NCBI GenBank assembly: GCA_964346375.1
Contig: CAYFUL010000006.1
Coordinates: 1 to 41,447 of the forward strand
DNA from: CAYFUL01 sp964346375
GTDB taxonomy: Bacteria; Bacillota; Clostridia; Tissierellales; Peptoniphilaceae
DNA length: 41,447 nt
Direction: 5' to 3'
Shown: one piece after another, positions 17,469-26,141 of the stretch
Layout of the letters: each line of letters opens with the position of its first letter
How positions within the stretch are numbered: the first letter of the stretch is position 1
Notes under the pieces: model-generated
Told to the model about the DNA's origin: nothing
Seen by the model: the letters and a program-made list of their open reading frames with translations, nothing else
Databases searched by the model: none
Made by a program: the position numbers and the translations under genes

Positions 17469-17561
17469 AATACCCCACCTTTTCCATTTTCTAATTTAAT
17501 TATAGTATAAGTCTTTAAAGATTTGTTTTACTATTATATTACAAAAATTTTCGAATTGTAA

Positions 17562-19193
17562 TTAAGTTGACATATTACCTGTAAAATCACTTAGGTAAAA
17601 AACTCTACTGTTCTTTTTCTCCGTTAGTAACTTGTAAATATCGTAGCCTGCCTTGTAGGAAAAGTATCCCTTTCCAAGACCAATTCTCTTTTCAAAAATC
17701 TTTAAATAGGATAGAGTCTCTAAAACTTGGGTGGACTCTCTGTAAATATTTTTAATGGAAAAATAATCGAGAGTTCCAGAGAATATTTTATTTAGATCCT
17801 TTAGTGGACCATCTCGCCTACTGTCCTCTTTAGAATATCTGTAAACGGAATAAATCCAAAGGGCAAGTTTATCTATGGTAAATAGACTTAAATACTTGTA
17901 TATTCTTGGGCTTAACTTTAACTCTAAATCCTCTCCAATTTCGCAGAGATTCTTCTCTAGTAAAAATCTAAAGAAGTATTCTATAAGGGGATAGTCCTTT
18001 TGAGTTGCCTTAGCTTTTGTAGAAGGGGTAAGATTTAAATCCTCTGCAATACTTCTTGCAATAGATGGTAAAATTCTACCATCTGTTTTAGAAATATATA
18101 CTGTACTGTACTCCAGAATGTGTAAAAATTCTTCGAATACATTTACTATGGAATTTGCCGCAGTTAGAGAATTATCGTAGATTACATCTAAAATCTCCTC
18201 GTTAAAATAAAACCCCTCTATGGAATTACAGAGGATATTTTTGTAGAGAAATATATTTTCAGATACATACTCTAAATCCTCCAGCTCCCTATTGTACTTT
18301 TCCTCAACGTTTATAAATTTGTAAAAGTCCGTTAGAATATTTATTGAATTAATAAATTCAGTATCATTTAAAATAAAACCATCTTCACAAGCCCATCTAT
18401 ATAGCTCCTTAAAGTTAGGGTTATTAAAATAATCCCTATCTTCGTCAAAGTAGTAGTCGTGGAAAAAATTAAGATAGTAGCCAATATCGTCCTCGTCATA
18501 ACCCCTACGGGCAGTTTCATATTCTAAAAAGTCCTCTAAAATGGACTCGTTGGAAAATAATTCGTTGGAGAGATTTTTTTTATTTTCAATTTCAATACTC
18601 TCCATCTCACTTTCCACATACTCCTTTAAACACTTTCCATAGAGGTAGAAAATATCCATTAGATTTTTCTTTAATAGATATAGAATGTCCCCCGACTCTA
18701 ACATCCCACCGCCAGTAGTACCTCTGAAAAATCCGTAGAGCCTGTCTAAAAATTTTTCAGTAAAGGAACTACTCATAGTATTTAATTTCTGTAGAAAGTA
18801 AAATTCCCCATCAATTAATACAAGCCTTGCGAAAATATACTCCTCGTCAACTTCCTCACTAGTTCTTACAGAAATGTCTAAATTTAAGAGAATATCCCTA
18901 AGAAGTAGTTTACCATTATTAAAACCAACTACCCTATAAATTGAACAGTAGCTAGAGGTAAAACTATTAAATAGTCCTTCCGAGGACTCGTCTAAAAATC
19001 TAATAAATAGATCTGCAACAAGGGGATAATTTCCCTCAACGTCACAGGCAAAATGCCCTGCAATATGGGATTTTTTCCTTGAGGAAACTAGAGTATCCTC
19101 AACATCCTTGTTGGGCATTTTTAAAAAATTCATATCCAATTGAAGATCAAAGTACTCAAGTACTTTTTTCATCGCCATTAATTTATCTATCAT
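17562..19193 (-). CDS. Unrecognised 543-residue acidic protein, paired with an exporter
   Basis: I do not recognise this protein. It has no signal peptide and no membrane helix. It is rich in Tyr, Phe, Asp and Glu, and looks mostly helical (for example FLEYETARRGYDEDDIGYYL and RELEDLEYVSENIFLYKNIL). The 90-120 residue stretches at each end look more globular, and a Gly-rich turn GTTGGGML lies near residue 160. Its ATG at 19193 overlaps the stop of the FUSC/ArAE-type transporter and has an AAAGGATG ribosome site, so the two are translationally coupled and probably work together. No catalytic motif is visible. Confidence 0.75.
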   Translation of the reverse strand: MIDKLMAMKKVLEYFDLQLDMNFLKMPNKDVEDTLVSSRKKSHIAGHFACDVEGNYPLVADLFIRFLDESSEGLFNSFTSSYCSIYRVVGFNNGKLLLRDILLNLDISVRTSEEVDEEYIFARLVLIDGEFYFLQKLNTMSSSFTEKFLDRLYGFFRGTTGGGMLESGDILYLLKKNLMDIFYLYGKCLKEYVESEMESIEIENKKNLSNELFSNESILEDFLEYETARRGYDEDDIGYYLNFFHDYYFDEDRDYFNNPNFKELYRWACEDGFILNDTEFINSINILTDFYKFINVEEKYNRELEDLEYVSENIFLYKNILCNSIEGFYFNEEILDVIYDNSLTAANSIVNVFEEFLHILEYSTVYISKTDGRILPSIARSIAEDLNLTPSTKAKATQKDYPLIEYFFRFLLEKNLCEIGEDLELKLSPRIYKYLSLFTIDKLALWIYSVYRYSKEDSRRDGPLKDLNKIFSGTLDYFSIKNIYRESTQVLETLSYLKIFEKRIGLGKGYFSYKAGYDIYKLLTEKKNSRVFYLSDFTGNMST

Positions 19194-20112
19194 ATTTCAT
19201 CCTTTGATTTTTTTCTTCCCTAATAATTTTATTAATATCCTTTACAAATTCCAAAATAATTTTTAAATGGTAGTTGTATACCACTTCAAAATCGTCATGG
19301 TGTTTGTAGGAAGGGTGTTTAAAAGGAGTAATCTTAAAAATTCTCTCAACCTCTACAAGATTATTCCACTCAATCCTAGGATTGGTATGGTACTCCTCTA
19401 AAATTTCAAGACGAATTAATATTTCGTTAAAGAGATGTACTAACTCCCTTGGATTTTCAATTCCATACTTTTCCACAAAGGGAGCATTAATTTCAGCCTC
19501 TAGTATTTCAAACTTAGACTCTAAAGTATATAGCTTTTCCTTGTAATCATCTAAGTTGTATGGTTTATCAGAAAAGGTAATTCCAATAATGGAATCCCTC
19601 ATCTGTTCATAGAGTTCAAAAAGAGCCTTTAAAAAATCCTCATATACATTTGGAGAGGAAATAAGGTAGTTAATACTAACCCCAACAATATTTCCAATAA
19701 GAGTTCCAAAAATTCTATTAACACCATAGACAAGTTTATCCGTAGTAGCAACAAAGCTAGCCATAAAAACGATACAAGAAAGGGTAATCATGGACTTCAT
19801 ATCTATGGAAACCAAAACCCATACTACAATTAAAATCCCTAGCCCTGCCATAACTGGAGAAAAAATACTAGGCACATTTATTAAAGAAAAGGTCGTACCT
19901 AGAATAACTCCAAAGACAGAGGTAAAGGACCTCATTTTTAAATCCTTAATACTCTGGGAGATACTCGGCTGCATGGAAGTAATAGCAGTAATTGAAGTAA
20001 AGATTGGCGTATTTAATTTAAGTGCCTTGGAAATATATAGTCCAATAATAACGGCAATGGCAGTTTTAATACCACGCATACCTATAAAATGATTAAAGTT
20101 AATATTCTTCAT
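19183..20112 (-). CDS. Aromatic acid exporter family (FUSC/ArAE-like) membrane protein
   Basis: This protein of about 309 residues has an N-terminal block of six membrane helices (GIKTAIAVIIGLYISKALKL, ITAITSMQPSISQSIKDL, then FGTLIGNIVGVSINYLIS). A 150-residue cytoplasmic helical region follows. The TSMQPSISQS segment and the overall half-size layout match the Firmicute aromatic acid exporter (DUF939-type) family. The substrate is unknown. The start is taken as the ATG at 20112, with GGGGTG upstream; a GTG two codons earlier is possible. It is the first gene of a two-gene unit. Confidence 0.85.
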   Translation of the reverse strand: MKNINFNHFIGMRGIKTAIAVIIGLYISKALKLNTPIFTSITAITSMQPSISQSIKDLKMRSFTSVFGVILGTTFSLINVPSIFSPVMAGLGILIVVWVLVSIDMKSMITLSCIVFMASFVATTDKLVYGVNRIFGTLIGNIVGVSINYLISSPNVYEDFLKALFELYEQMRDSIIGITFSDKPYNLDDYKEKLYTLESKFEILEAEINAPFVEKYGIENPRELVHLFNEILIRLEILEEYHTNPRIEWNNLVEVERIFKITPFKHPSYKHHDDFEVVYNYHLKIILEFVKDINKIIREEKNQRMKYDR

Positions 20113-20254
20113 AAACACCCCGTAATTTATTAACTAATAATATAGTATAAAAGAACCAAATTAAAATCAATTAAAAGAGATAATAACTTAAAAAATGAAA
20201 ATACTGCAATACTTTATAACAATTGGGTATAAACATACAAAGGAGAGTGTTACT

Positions 20255-20788
20255 ATGAAACTAGAATTAATTGGAAAGAATATGAATTTAACCGAAAGCT
20301 TAAAAAATCAAGCAGAGAAAAAATTTTCAAAACTTGACAAGTACTTTTCAGAGGGGGTTAAAGGAAAAGCAACTTTTAGCACTCAAAAGAATCTCCAGAC
20401 AGTGGAGGTTACGATTTTCTTACCGGGTACAATACTAAGAGCAGAGGAGTCCTCTGAGGATATGTACCAGTCCATAGATAAGGCACTGGCAGTACTAGAA
20501 AGGCAAGTAAGAAAATACAAGACAAGACTAAAAAAGAGATACCAAAACAACGACACCATAAGATTTGATGTAATTGAAAGCCCAACGGATGATGAGGAGG
20601 AAAAGGGAAAGATAATAAAACACAAAAAATTTGACCTTCGTCCAATGCACAGAGAAGAGGCAATGTTACAAATGGAATTACTAAATCATAATTTCTTCGT
20701 ATTTTTAAATGCAGAGACAGAAAATATCGAGGTATTATACAAGAGAAACGATGAGAATTATGGGGTAATTGAGGTTAACGTTGAGTAA
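20255..20788 (+). CDS. hpf: Long-form ribosome hibernation promoting factor
   Basis: This 177-residue protein joins an N-terminal RaiA/YfiA domain (MKLELIGKNMNLTESLKNQA, KFSKLDKYF, AEESSEDMYQSIDKALAVLERQ) to a C-terminal dimerisation domain (KFDLRPMHREEAMLQMELLN, HNFFVFLNAETENIEVLYKR). It binds idle 70S ribosomes and pairs them into 100S dimers. The ATG at 20255 behind AAAGGAGAG was chosen over an in-frame ATG at 20195 without a ribosome site. It is followed by its own terminator and a copy of the GC-rich repeated element. Confidence 0.96.
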   Translation: MKLELIGKNMNLTESLKNQAEKKFSKLDKYFSEGVKGKATFSTQKNLQTVEVTIFLPGTILRAEESSEDMYQSIDKALAVLERQVRKYKTRLKKRYQNNDTIRFDVIESPTDDEEEKGKIIKHKKFDLRPMHREEAMLQMELLNHNFFVFLNAETENIEVLYKRNDENYGVIEVNVE

Positions 20789-20799
20789 AATATAGAAGT

Positions 20800-20829
20800 A
20801 AATCGGAGTTGCGGCTCCGATTTTTTTTA
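20800..20829 (+). terminator. Terminator of hpf
   Basis: AAATCGGAG / CTCCGATTT pair around TTGCGG (20800-20823), followed by a run of T to 20828. Confidence 0.9.
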
Positions 20830-20835
20830 TAATTA

Positions 20836-20895
20836 CGACCATTGGTAGATGGTTCGAGCCTCGCCCGACCCGAGGAGAAAGTACATCGGTAAAAT
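20836..20895 (-). repeat. GC-rich structured element, copy A (inverted relative to copy B)
   Basis: On the minus strand this reads TTTACCGATGTAC, five variable bases, CCTCGGGTCGGGCGAGG, then CTCGA and CTACCA. Two blocks are identical to copy B at 27458-27513: TTACCGATGTAC (12 bases) and CCTCGGGTCGGGCGAGG (17 bases). The second block folds as CCTCG-loop-CGAGG. Its high GC stands out in this AT-rich DNA. The outer stem seen in copy B is missing here and the TRAP promoter lies only about 30 bases away, so copy A looks like a 3' remnant of the element. It carries no ORF. Confidence 0.75.
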
Positions 20896-20925
20896 AAATT
20901 ACACACCCCTTTAAAAATTCCAATA

Positions 20926-20953
20926 TTGATATCTCTCTCCAATAATATATAAT
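20926..20953 (+). promoter_or_regulatory. Promoter of the TRAP operon, giving a leaderless mRNA
   Basis: TTGATA (20926-20931), a 16-base spacer and TATAAT (20948-20953) form a strong promoter. The ATG of the permease begins at 20960, only six bases after the -10 box, so transcription should start at or next to the start codon. No Shine-Dalgarno sequence is present. Confidence 0.75.
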
Positions 20954-20959
20954 GAACCT

Positions 20960-22795
20960 ATGGAAAATATTAATTTTTTACAGAAAAAAAACTATATACT
21001 TGGCGGCGCACTATGCCTTTGGGCGGTGCTACAAATTCTTTTTAATACCATTATCCCCCTTGATGCAATTCGTCTAAGGGGATTTCATACTGGTGCCTTA
21101 ATTGCCTTTGCCTTTTTAATAAAAGGCGGCGAAAATAATTCCACCCCAAAAAAAATTTTCAACCTATTCTTATTTGCCCTTAGTATTTTTACTACTACCT
21201 ACTTTTTAACTAATTATAGCCTCGTTGTAAATAAGGGTGGATTTACTTCTACTATGGATTTAGTTGTAGCGGGTATTTCAATTGTCCTAGTACTTATTGC
21301 AGGTTATAGAGTTTCAAAAAATCTCTTCTACCTAATTATATGTTTTATTGCCTACCTCTACCTTGGTAAATTTCTCCCCTATCCCCTTGGTCATAATGGA
21401 TTCTCCATCTCGAGAATTTTAAACCATATGTACTGGGGATCTCAGGGGATTTTTGGCGTAGGTACTGGCGTAAGTGCCACATACATATTTTTATTTGTCC
21501 TCTTTGGTTCGACTTTAAAGTACAGTGGATTTTCAGACCTTATAAATAATCTTGCCCTCTCCTTTACAGGATCATCTCCCGGTGGACCGGCGAAGGTTGC
21601 AGTAATTGCCTCTGCATTTATGGGAATGATTAATGGATCTGCAGTTGCAAATGTTGCTACTACTGGTTCAATTACAATTCCAATGATGAAGGAAAATGGA
21701 TACGACTCTGATTTTGCCGCAGCAGTTGAAGCCGCCGCATCTACTGGCGGACAATTTTGTCCTCCTATTATGGGAGCAGTTGGATTTTTAATGGCAGAAT
21801 TTTTAGCCATTCCATATAGGACAGTTATGTTTGCAATGATTATTCCCGCTGGGCTATACTACCTTTCAATTTACATCTGCGTTCATCTTCAGGCTAAGAA
21901 GGAAAATTTAAAGGGGATTGATTCTGACAAGGTACCTGATTTTTTTATACAGCTTAAAGAACGTGGCGTACTTCTTATTCCAATTTGTGTATTTTTATAC
22001 CTACTTATTAAGGGTTACACTCCAATATACTGTGCAACTGCGGCAATGATTCTATGTACTGTTCTTGGATTTTTTGTAAAGGATGGAATGAGTCTTAAAA
22101 ATCTATACCTTAGTATTACTGAAGGGGCAAGTTCTGCAATTACCGTTGGAATTTCATGTGTACTCATTGGAATTATTATTGGTACAGTTTCTCTAACTTC
22201 CCTTGGACTAAATATGGGGTACTTAATTGTAGACTCTGGTCTAAGTACAAATCTATTTGTTACTGGAATTCTTGTAATGATTATGTCTACAATTTTGGGA
22301 ATGGGAGTTCCCGGAGTTGCTGCCTATGTTATTTTAGTCTCCGTTACTATTCCAATACTGGTTAGAGTCGGAGCAGGAGAAATGGCGGCACATATATTCT
22401 GTTTAATATATGCCTGCCTTTCAAATATAACTCCTCCCGTTGCAATAAGTGCCTTTGTGGCAAGTGCTATTGCAAATTCAAACCCAACTAAAACTGCAAT
22501 ACAAGCTATTAAACTTGCCTTCCCTGGCTTTATAATTCCATTTTTCCTCCTCTATAACGAGGCATTAATGGTTGGCATTGCCCCAGCAAGTGAAACGATT
22601 TTAGCAACAATTTCAGCAAGTATTGGAGTGTCTTCTATTTCCATGGGTTTTGTGGGATACTATAAGAAAAATATCTCCACTTTTAAACGAGTACTCCTTA
22701 TCCTCTCTGGAATGTTACTAATTCATCCAGGGGTGTATACTGATATTGTTGGGATAGTTCCATTTATAATAATTCTACTGGAGAATCGAAGATGA
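20960..22795 (+). CDS. TRAP transporter fused permease (TAXI type)
   Basis: This 611-residue membrane protein fuses the small (DctQ-like) and large (DctM-like) TRAP permease parts. It has about four N-terminal helices, then the large domain with conserved loops: SGFSDLINNLALSFTG-SSPGGPAKVAV, GMINGSAVANVATTGSITIP, AAASTGGQFCPPIMGA and LGMGVPGVAAYVIL. TRAP transporters import carboxylates or amino acids using a Na+ or H+ gradient and a binding protein. The gene for the TAXI binding lipoprotein follows with an ATGA overlap. The substrate is unknown. Translation appears leaderless. Confidence 0.93.
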   Translation: MENINFLQKKNYILGGALCLWAVLQILFNTIIPLDAIRLRGFHTGALIAFAFLIKGGENNSTPKKIFNLFLFALSIFTTTYFLTNYSLVVNKGGFTSTMDLVVAGISIVLVLIAGYRVSKNLFYLIICFIAYLYLGKFLPYPLGHNGFSISRILNHMYWGSQGIFGVGTGVSATYIFLFVLFGSTLKYSGFSDLINNLALSFTGSSPGGPAKVAVIASAFMGMINGSAVANVATTGSITIPMMKENGYDSDFAAAVEAAASTGGQFCPPIMGAVGFLMAEFLAIPYRTVMFAMIIPAGLYYLSIYICVHLQAKKENLKGIDSDKVPDFFIQLKERGVLLIPICVFLYLLIKGYTPIYCATAAMILCTVLGFFVKDGMSLKNLYLSITEGASSAITVGISCVLIGIIIGTVSLTSLGLNMGYLIVDSGLSTNLFVTGILVMIMSTILGMGVPGVAAYVILVSVTIPILVRVGAGEMAAHIFCLIYACLSNITPPVAISAFVASAIANSNPTKTAIQAIKLAFPGFIIPFFLLYNEALMVGIAPASETILATISASIGVSSISMGFVGYYKKNISTFKRVLLILSGMLLIHPGVYTDIVGIVPFIIILLENRR

Positions 22796-23727
22796 AAATA
22801 TTAATACTGTTAATCTGTTTGCTACTAAGCGGATGTAATTCAGATAAAATTCCAATAAACCTACCTACTGCAAATACAACGGGAGCTCTCTATCCACTGG
22901 GAGCATCTCTTGCAAATCTATGGAATAAAAATATAGATGAAATTTTTGTAAGTAGTCAGTCCTCAAATGGTGGGGTAGAAAATTTAAACCTAGTCTATAA
23001 AAAAGAGGCGGAGGTTTCCCTTGGAGTAAGTTCAATAATTTACCAGTCATACATGGGCGAGGGAAAGTTTTCTGGGCGAGAAAATAAGGACCTACGAGTA
23101 ATAGCAGGATTATACTACAACCCAAACCAAATTGTTGTAGGTAAGGATATAAATTCAATAGAGGATTTAAAAAATAAGCGTTTCTCTCCTGGAGCGTCGG
23201 GAAGTACAACTGTGGACGAAACTCTACTACATTTAGAAAATGTGGGAATAAGCATGGAAAGTATTCGCCCAGTTTATATTGGCCCATCCGAGGGAACAGA
23301 TCTAGTACGAAATAAATCCCTTGACGGACTATGGATAATGGCAGGGGCGCCTACGGCATCTGTTACAGAACTACTATCTACATCTGAGGTAAAGCTACTA
23401 AGTTTAGACAGACCATTTGTAGAAAAGTTACAGGAAAAATATCCATGGTATGCCTACTACGAAATCCCAGCCGGCACGTATCCAAGCCAAGATGAACCAG
23501 TAAGTACAACTGCAATAAAGATGATACTCTATACGAGAAGTGATATAGACGAGGGAGTAGTATATAAACTTACCAAGGTCTTTTGGGAAAATATAGATAC
23601 CCTCGGAGAAACAAATAAGAGTTTAAAAAATGTAAAGATAGAGGACGCTCTAAAGGACTTGGCAAATCTTCCAGTGCATCCGGGAGCGTTAAAATACTAT
23701 GAGGAAGTAAACAATAATAAAAAATAA
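22792..23727 (+). CDS. TAXI-family TRAP solute-binding lipoprotein
   Basis: This 311-residue protein begins with a lipoprotein signal (MKILILLICLLLSGCNSD, lipobox LSGC), so it is anchored outside the membrane. The body matches TAXI-type TRAP receptors: TANTTGALYPLGASLANLWN, SSNGGVENLNLV, IEDLKNKRFSPGASGSTT and DGLWIMAGAPTASVTELL. It binds substrate and delivers it to the upstream fused permease, whose stop it overlaps. TAXI receptors often bind glutamate or related carboxylates; the ligand here cannot be read from the sequence. Confidence 0.92.
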   Translation: MKILILLICLLLSGCNSDKIPINLPTANTTGALYPLGASLANLWNKNIDEIFVSSQSSNGGVENLNLVYKKEAEVSLGVSSIIYQSYMGEGKFSGRENKDLRVIAGLYYNPNQIVVGKDINSIEDLKNKRFSPGASGSTTVDETLLHLENVGISMESIRPVYIGPSEGTDLVRNKSLDGLWIMAGAPTASVTELLSTSEVKLLSLDRPFVEKLQEKYPWYAYYEIPAGTYPSQDEPVSTTAIKMILYTRSDIDEGVVYKLTKVFWENIDTLGETNKSLKNVKIEDALKDLANLPVHPGALKYYEEVNNNKK

Positions 23728-23746
23728 ACTGGATAGGAGGAATAAT

Positions 23747-24160
23747 ATGAGCGAATACGTTACAAACCTCTTTAAAAAGGAAATGATAGAAACCAAGCCA
23801 AAGGGAGATATACTAGAAATACTTCCCTATGTAGGAGAGGACTATTTAAAAGTGCTATGTAGAACTTACGAATTAGACGTAGAAAAAAATATAGACACTT
23901 TACATGAGGAATTAAAAACTTCCATTACCTCTGAATTTAGTAAGAGGATAATGGCAGAAGATCCAAAATTTATTAAGGCATTTAACGATTTATACAATGG
24001 AGTAGTAGATTATTCAGACGAAAATCTATACATATACTTTAAAGAATTTTCATGGAGAGGATGGCTATTTTTATTTTCAAATAATAGGGGGAAGTTATTT
24101 AACTATAGAATCCCCGACGAACTATGTAGAATTTTTGAAGAGCTACTTCGTACAAGTTAA
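23747..24160 (+). CDS. Unrecognised 137-residue protein after the TRAP genes
   Basis: I do not recognise this protein. It is soluble, acidic and mostly helical (MSEYVTNLFKKEMI, GDILEILPYVGEDYLKVLCR, then FSWRGWLFLFSNNRGKLFNY and IPDELCRIFEELL). The first half faintly recalls Rho-N/SAP-like helical repeats in which a short helix is followed by a conserved aromatic or Leu, but this is weak. AGGAGG lies ten bases before the ATG. The 19-base gap to the binding-protein gene suggests co-transcription. Its TAA directly abuts the stop of the convergent histidine kinase, with no terminator between them. Confidence 0.75.
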   Translation: MSEYVTNLFKKEMIETKPKGDILEILPYVGEDYLKVLCRTYELDVEKNIDTLHEELKTSITSEFSKRIMAEDPKFIKAFNDLYNGVVDYSDENLYIYFKEFSWRGWLFLFSNNRGKLFNYRIPDELCRIFEELLRTS

Positions 24161-25336
24161 TCATTCGATTTTTAAAGTGATAAAGGCGGAGAAATAATCT
24201 CCGTCTATTTTAATATTAAAATCTCCACCTAAAATCTCTACAAGATTTTTAGTAATATAGAGTCCAAGACCAGACCCTTCTGTACTGCGAGAGTTGTCGT
24301 TTTTAGTAAAGGTGTTTTGCAACTCATCAACGGAAATATTAAGCCTCTTCTCCGAAAGATTTTTAATACAAAAATTAAGTTCATCATTAGATAAAACAGC
24401 GTCGGCATAGACTCTAGTATCAGGTTTAGCATACTTAACAACATTGGAGAGAAGATTTTCAATAGCACGGAAAATTAACTCTCCATCAGAATAGATAACT
24501 ATATTTTCATGGCTAGAGTTAAAAATAAGCTCCAATGATTTTTCTTGAAAAAGACCGTCGAAATTCCCATAGGTCTGTAAAAATAACTCGTTAAATTCAA
24601 TAAAACCCTTCTCAACTTTAACATTGCCAGTAGCAGTTTTAGAAGCCTCAATTAAATCCACAATAAGACTTTTAAGCCTAGTGGAATTTCGCCCTAAGAC
24701 CTTAATATATTCCCGCGCCTCATCGTCCATAACAGACTTTCTACTTAGAAAATCCGTATAGTTAATAATGGAAGTAAGGGGAGTTTTAATATCGTGGGTA
24801 ATGTTGGTAATAAGTTCCATCTTTAAAAGTTCGGAGTTCATCTTTTCCATAGATACTTCCTGAAAATACTCCTCGATAATAGTAAACTTATCAATATACT
24901 CCTTAATATCATCAGTCATAAGGGAAGAATAGTTTAAAATCTTACCATACATACTAACTTCGTCTATTGCCCTAGTTAAAATTCTATTTCTAATATAGTA
25001 CTTCTCAAATAAAAATATCCCCTTAATAAAAAGCAGGTAGAAAAAAAGAGCAAGGCCTTTTGCAATAGAGGGCATAAGAAGCATAAGAAGTAAATTAAAA
25101 ACACCCATAAATCCATAGAGTTTATCCTCTTTCCTAGCCTTAAATAATTTTAAAATAAAAATCTGTGGGAATTTTTTACGGAAAAATAAAAAAGCCAAGA
25201 AAATAAGAGTAAGAGCAAGGACAAATTCAATTGGAATTCTTAGTACACAGTTAAAAATAATAATAATCCAAAGGACAATGTCCTCAAGATAATCGCCACT
25301 GGTAATAAAATCTAATAACTTTTTGCTAAAATCCAC
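24161..25336 (-). CDS. Sensor histidine kinase
   Basis: This 391-residue kinase has about four N-terminal membrane helices within the first 115 residues and little extracellular loop, so it likely senses a signal in or at the membrane. The H-box is NITHDIKTPLTSIINYTDFL, the N-box ENLLSNVVKYAKPDTRV, and the G-box GSGLGLYITKNLVEILGG. It starts with GTG at 25336, overlapping the TAG of the response regulator gene. The target genes are unknown; the next genes downstream (minus strand) are not close. Confidence 0.92.
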   Translation of the reverse strand: MDFSKKLLDFITSGDYLEDIVLWIIIIFNCVLRIPIEFVLALTLIFLAFLFFRKKFPQIFILKLFKARKEDKLYGFMGVFNLLLMLLMPSIAKGLALFFYLLFIKGIFLFEKYYIRNRILTRAIDEVSMYGKILNYSSLMTDDIKEYIDKFTIIEEYFQEVSMEKMNSELLKMELITNITHDIKTPLTSIINYTDFLSRKSVMDDEAREYIKVLGRNSTRLKSLIVDLIEASKTATGNVKVEKGFIEFNELFLQTYGNFDGLFQEKSLELIFNSSHENIVIYSDGELIFRAIENLLSNVVKYAKPDTRVYADAVLSNDELNFCIKNLSEKRLNISVDELQNTFTKNDNSRSTEGSGLGLYITKNLVEILGGDFNIKIDGDYFSAFITLKIE

Positions 25337-26025
25337 TAGGCATCAACCTTGTAACCCATACCGTAAACCGACTTAATAATATCAGGCTTTCTCGGATTAA
25401 TTTCAATCTTATCCCTAAGATGGGAAATGTGAACGGAGATAACCCTTTTAATATCGTGTGCCTCCTCTTGCCAAACCCTCTCATAAATTTCATCAGAGGG
25501 AATAACTTTCCCCTTCTCCTTAACCAGTAAGAGAAGAATTTTATACTCATAGGGAGTTAAATTTACAACTTCGTCTCCAACGTAGACCTCTTTAGATCTG
25601 TCATTTATTTTAACTCTGCCAACAGAATAGATATCCTTGTCAATAATACCACTGCCAAGGGAGAGATAACGTCTTAGACCAGAAGAAACCCTTGCAACAA
25701 GTTCAATGGCATTAAATGGTTTAGTAATATAGTCGTCTGCACCAAGGTTAAGACCAATAATCTTATCGGTAACTTCAGACTTGGCACTTAAAATAATAAT
25801 GGGCATATTGGATTTTTCCCTAATTTTAATAATGGTACTAACGCCGTCTAACTCAGGCATCATTAAATCCAAAAGTACAAGGTGAATTTCCTCCCTGTCA
25901 ATAATATCAAGAGCCTCGTAGCCATTATAGGCAGGAAAAACTCTATACCCTTCTGCCTCTAAATATATAGTAATTGCAGACACAATGTCCTTTTCATCAT
26001 CACAAACTAAAATATTATAATTCAT
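25336..26025 (-). CDS. OmpR-family response regulator
   Basis: This 229-residue protein has an N-terminal receiver (NILVCDDEKDIVSAITIYLE, phosphorylated Asp in LVLLDLMMPELDGVS, Lys in YITKPFNAIEL). The C-terminal winged helix (VNLTPYEYKILLLLVKEKGK and ISVHISHLRDKIEINPRKPDIIKSVYGMGYKV) is the OmpR DNA-binding domain. It is activated by the histidine kinase encoded immediately downstream. The ATG at 26025 is used; the ribosome site falls in the adjacent 10-base run of N, so the leader and promoter cannot be judged. Confidence 0.95.
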   Translation of the reverse strand: MNYNILVCDDEKDIVSAITIYLEAEGYRVFPAYNGYEALDIIDREEIHLVLLDLMMPELDGVSTIIKIREKSNMPIIILSAKSEVTDKIIGLNLGADDYITKPFNAIELVARVSSGLRRYLSLGSGIIDKDIYSVGRVKINDRSKEVYVGDEVVNLTPYEYKILLLLVKEKGKVIPSDEIYERVWQEEAHDIKRVISVHISHLRDKIEINPRKPDIIKSVYGMGYKVDA

Positions 26026-26027
26026 AA

Positions 26028-26037
26028 NNNNNNNNNN
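26028..26037. other. Assembly gap (10 N) upstream of the response regulator
   Basis: Ten undetermined bases lie between the response regulator and the divergent YihY-family gene. The ribosome site and possibly the promoter of the two-component operon are hidden here. The true gap size is unknown. Confidence 0.95.
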
Positions 26038-26141
26038 AACCTCCAAAAACATTCTACCACGATTTAATAATATTATGCCAACCAACACCCTTTTAATTTC
26101 ATATTGTTTTCTCTTATTGTATAATGTTACGGGGGTATTCT

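Noticed and set aside
20841..20860. tRNA remnant: ATTGGTAGA followed by GGTTCGAGCC resembles a D-loop joined to a T-arm
   Set aside because: The matching stretch in copy B of the element does not keep these tRNA-like bases, there is no anticodon arm or acceptor stem, and the conserved parts lie elsewhere.
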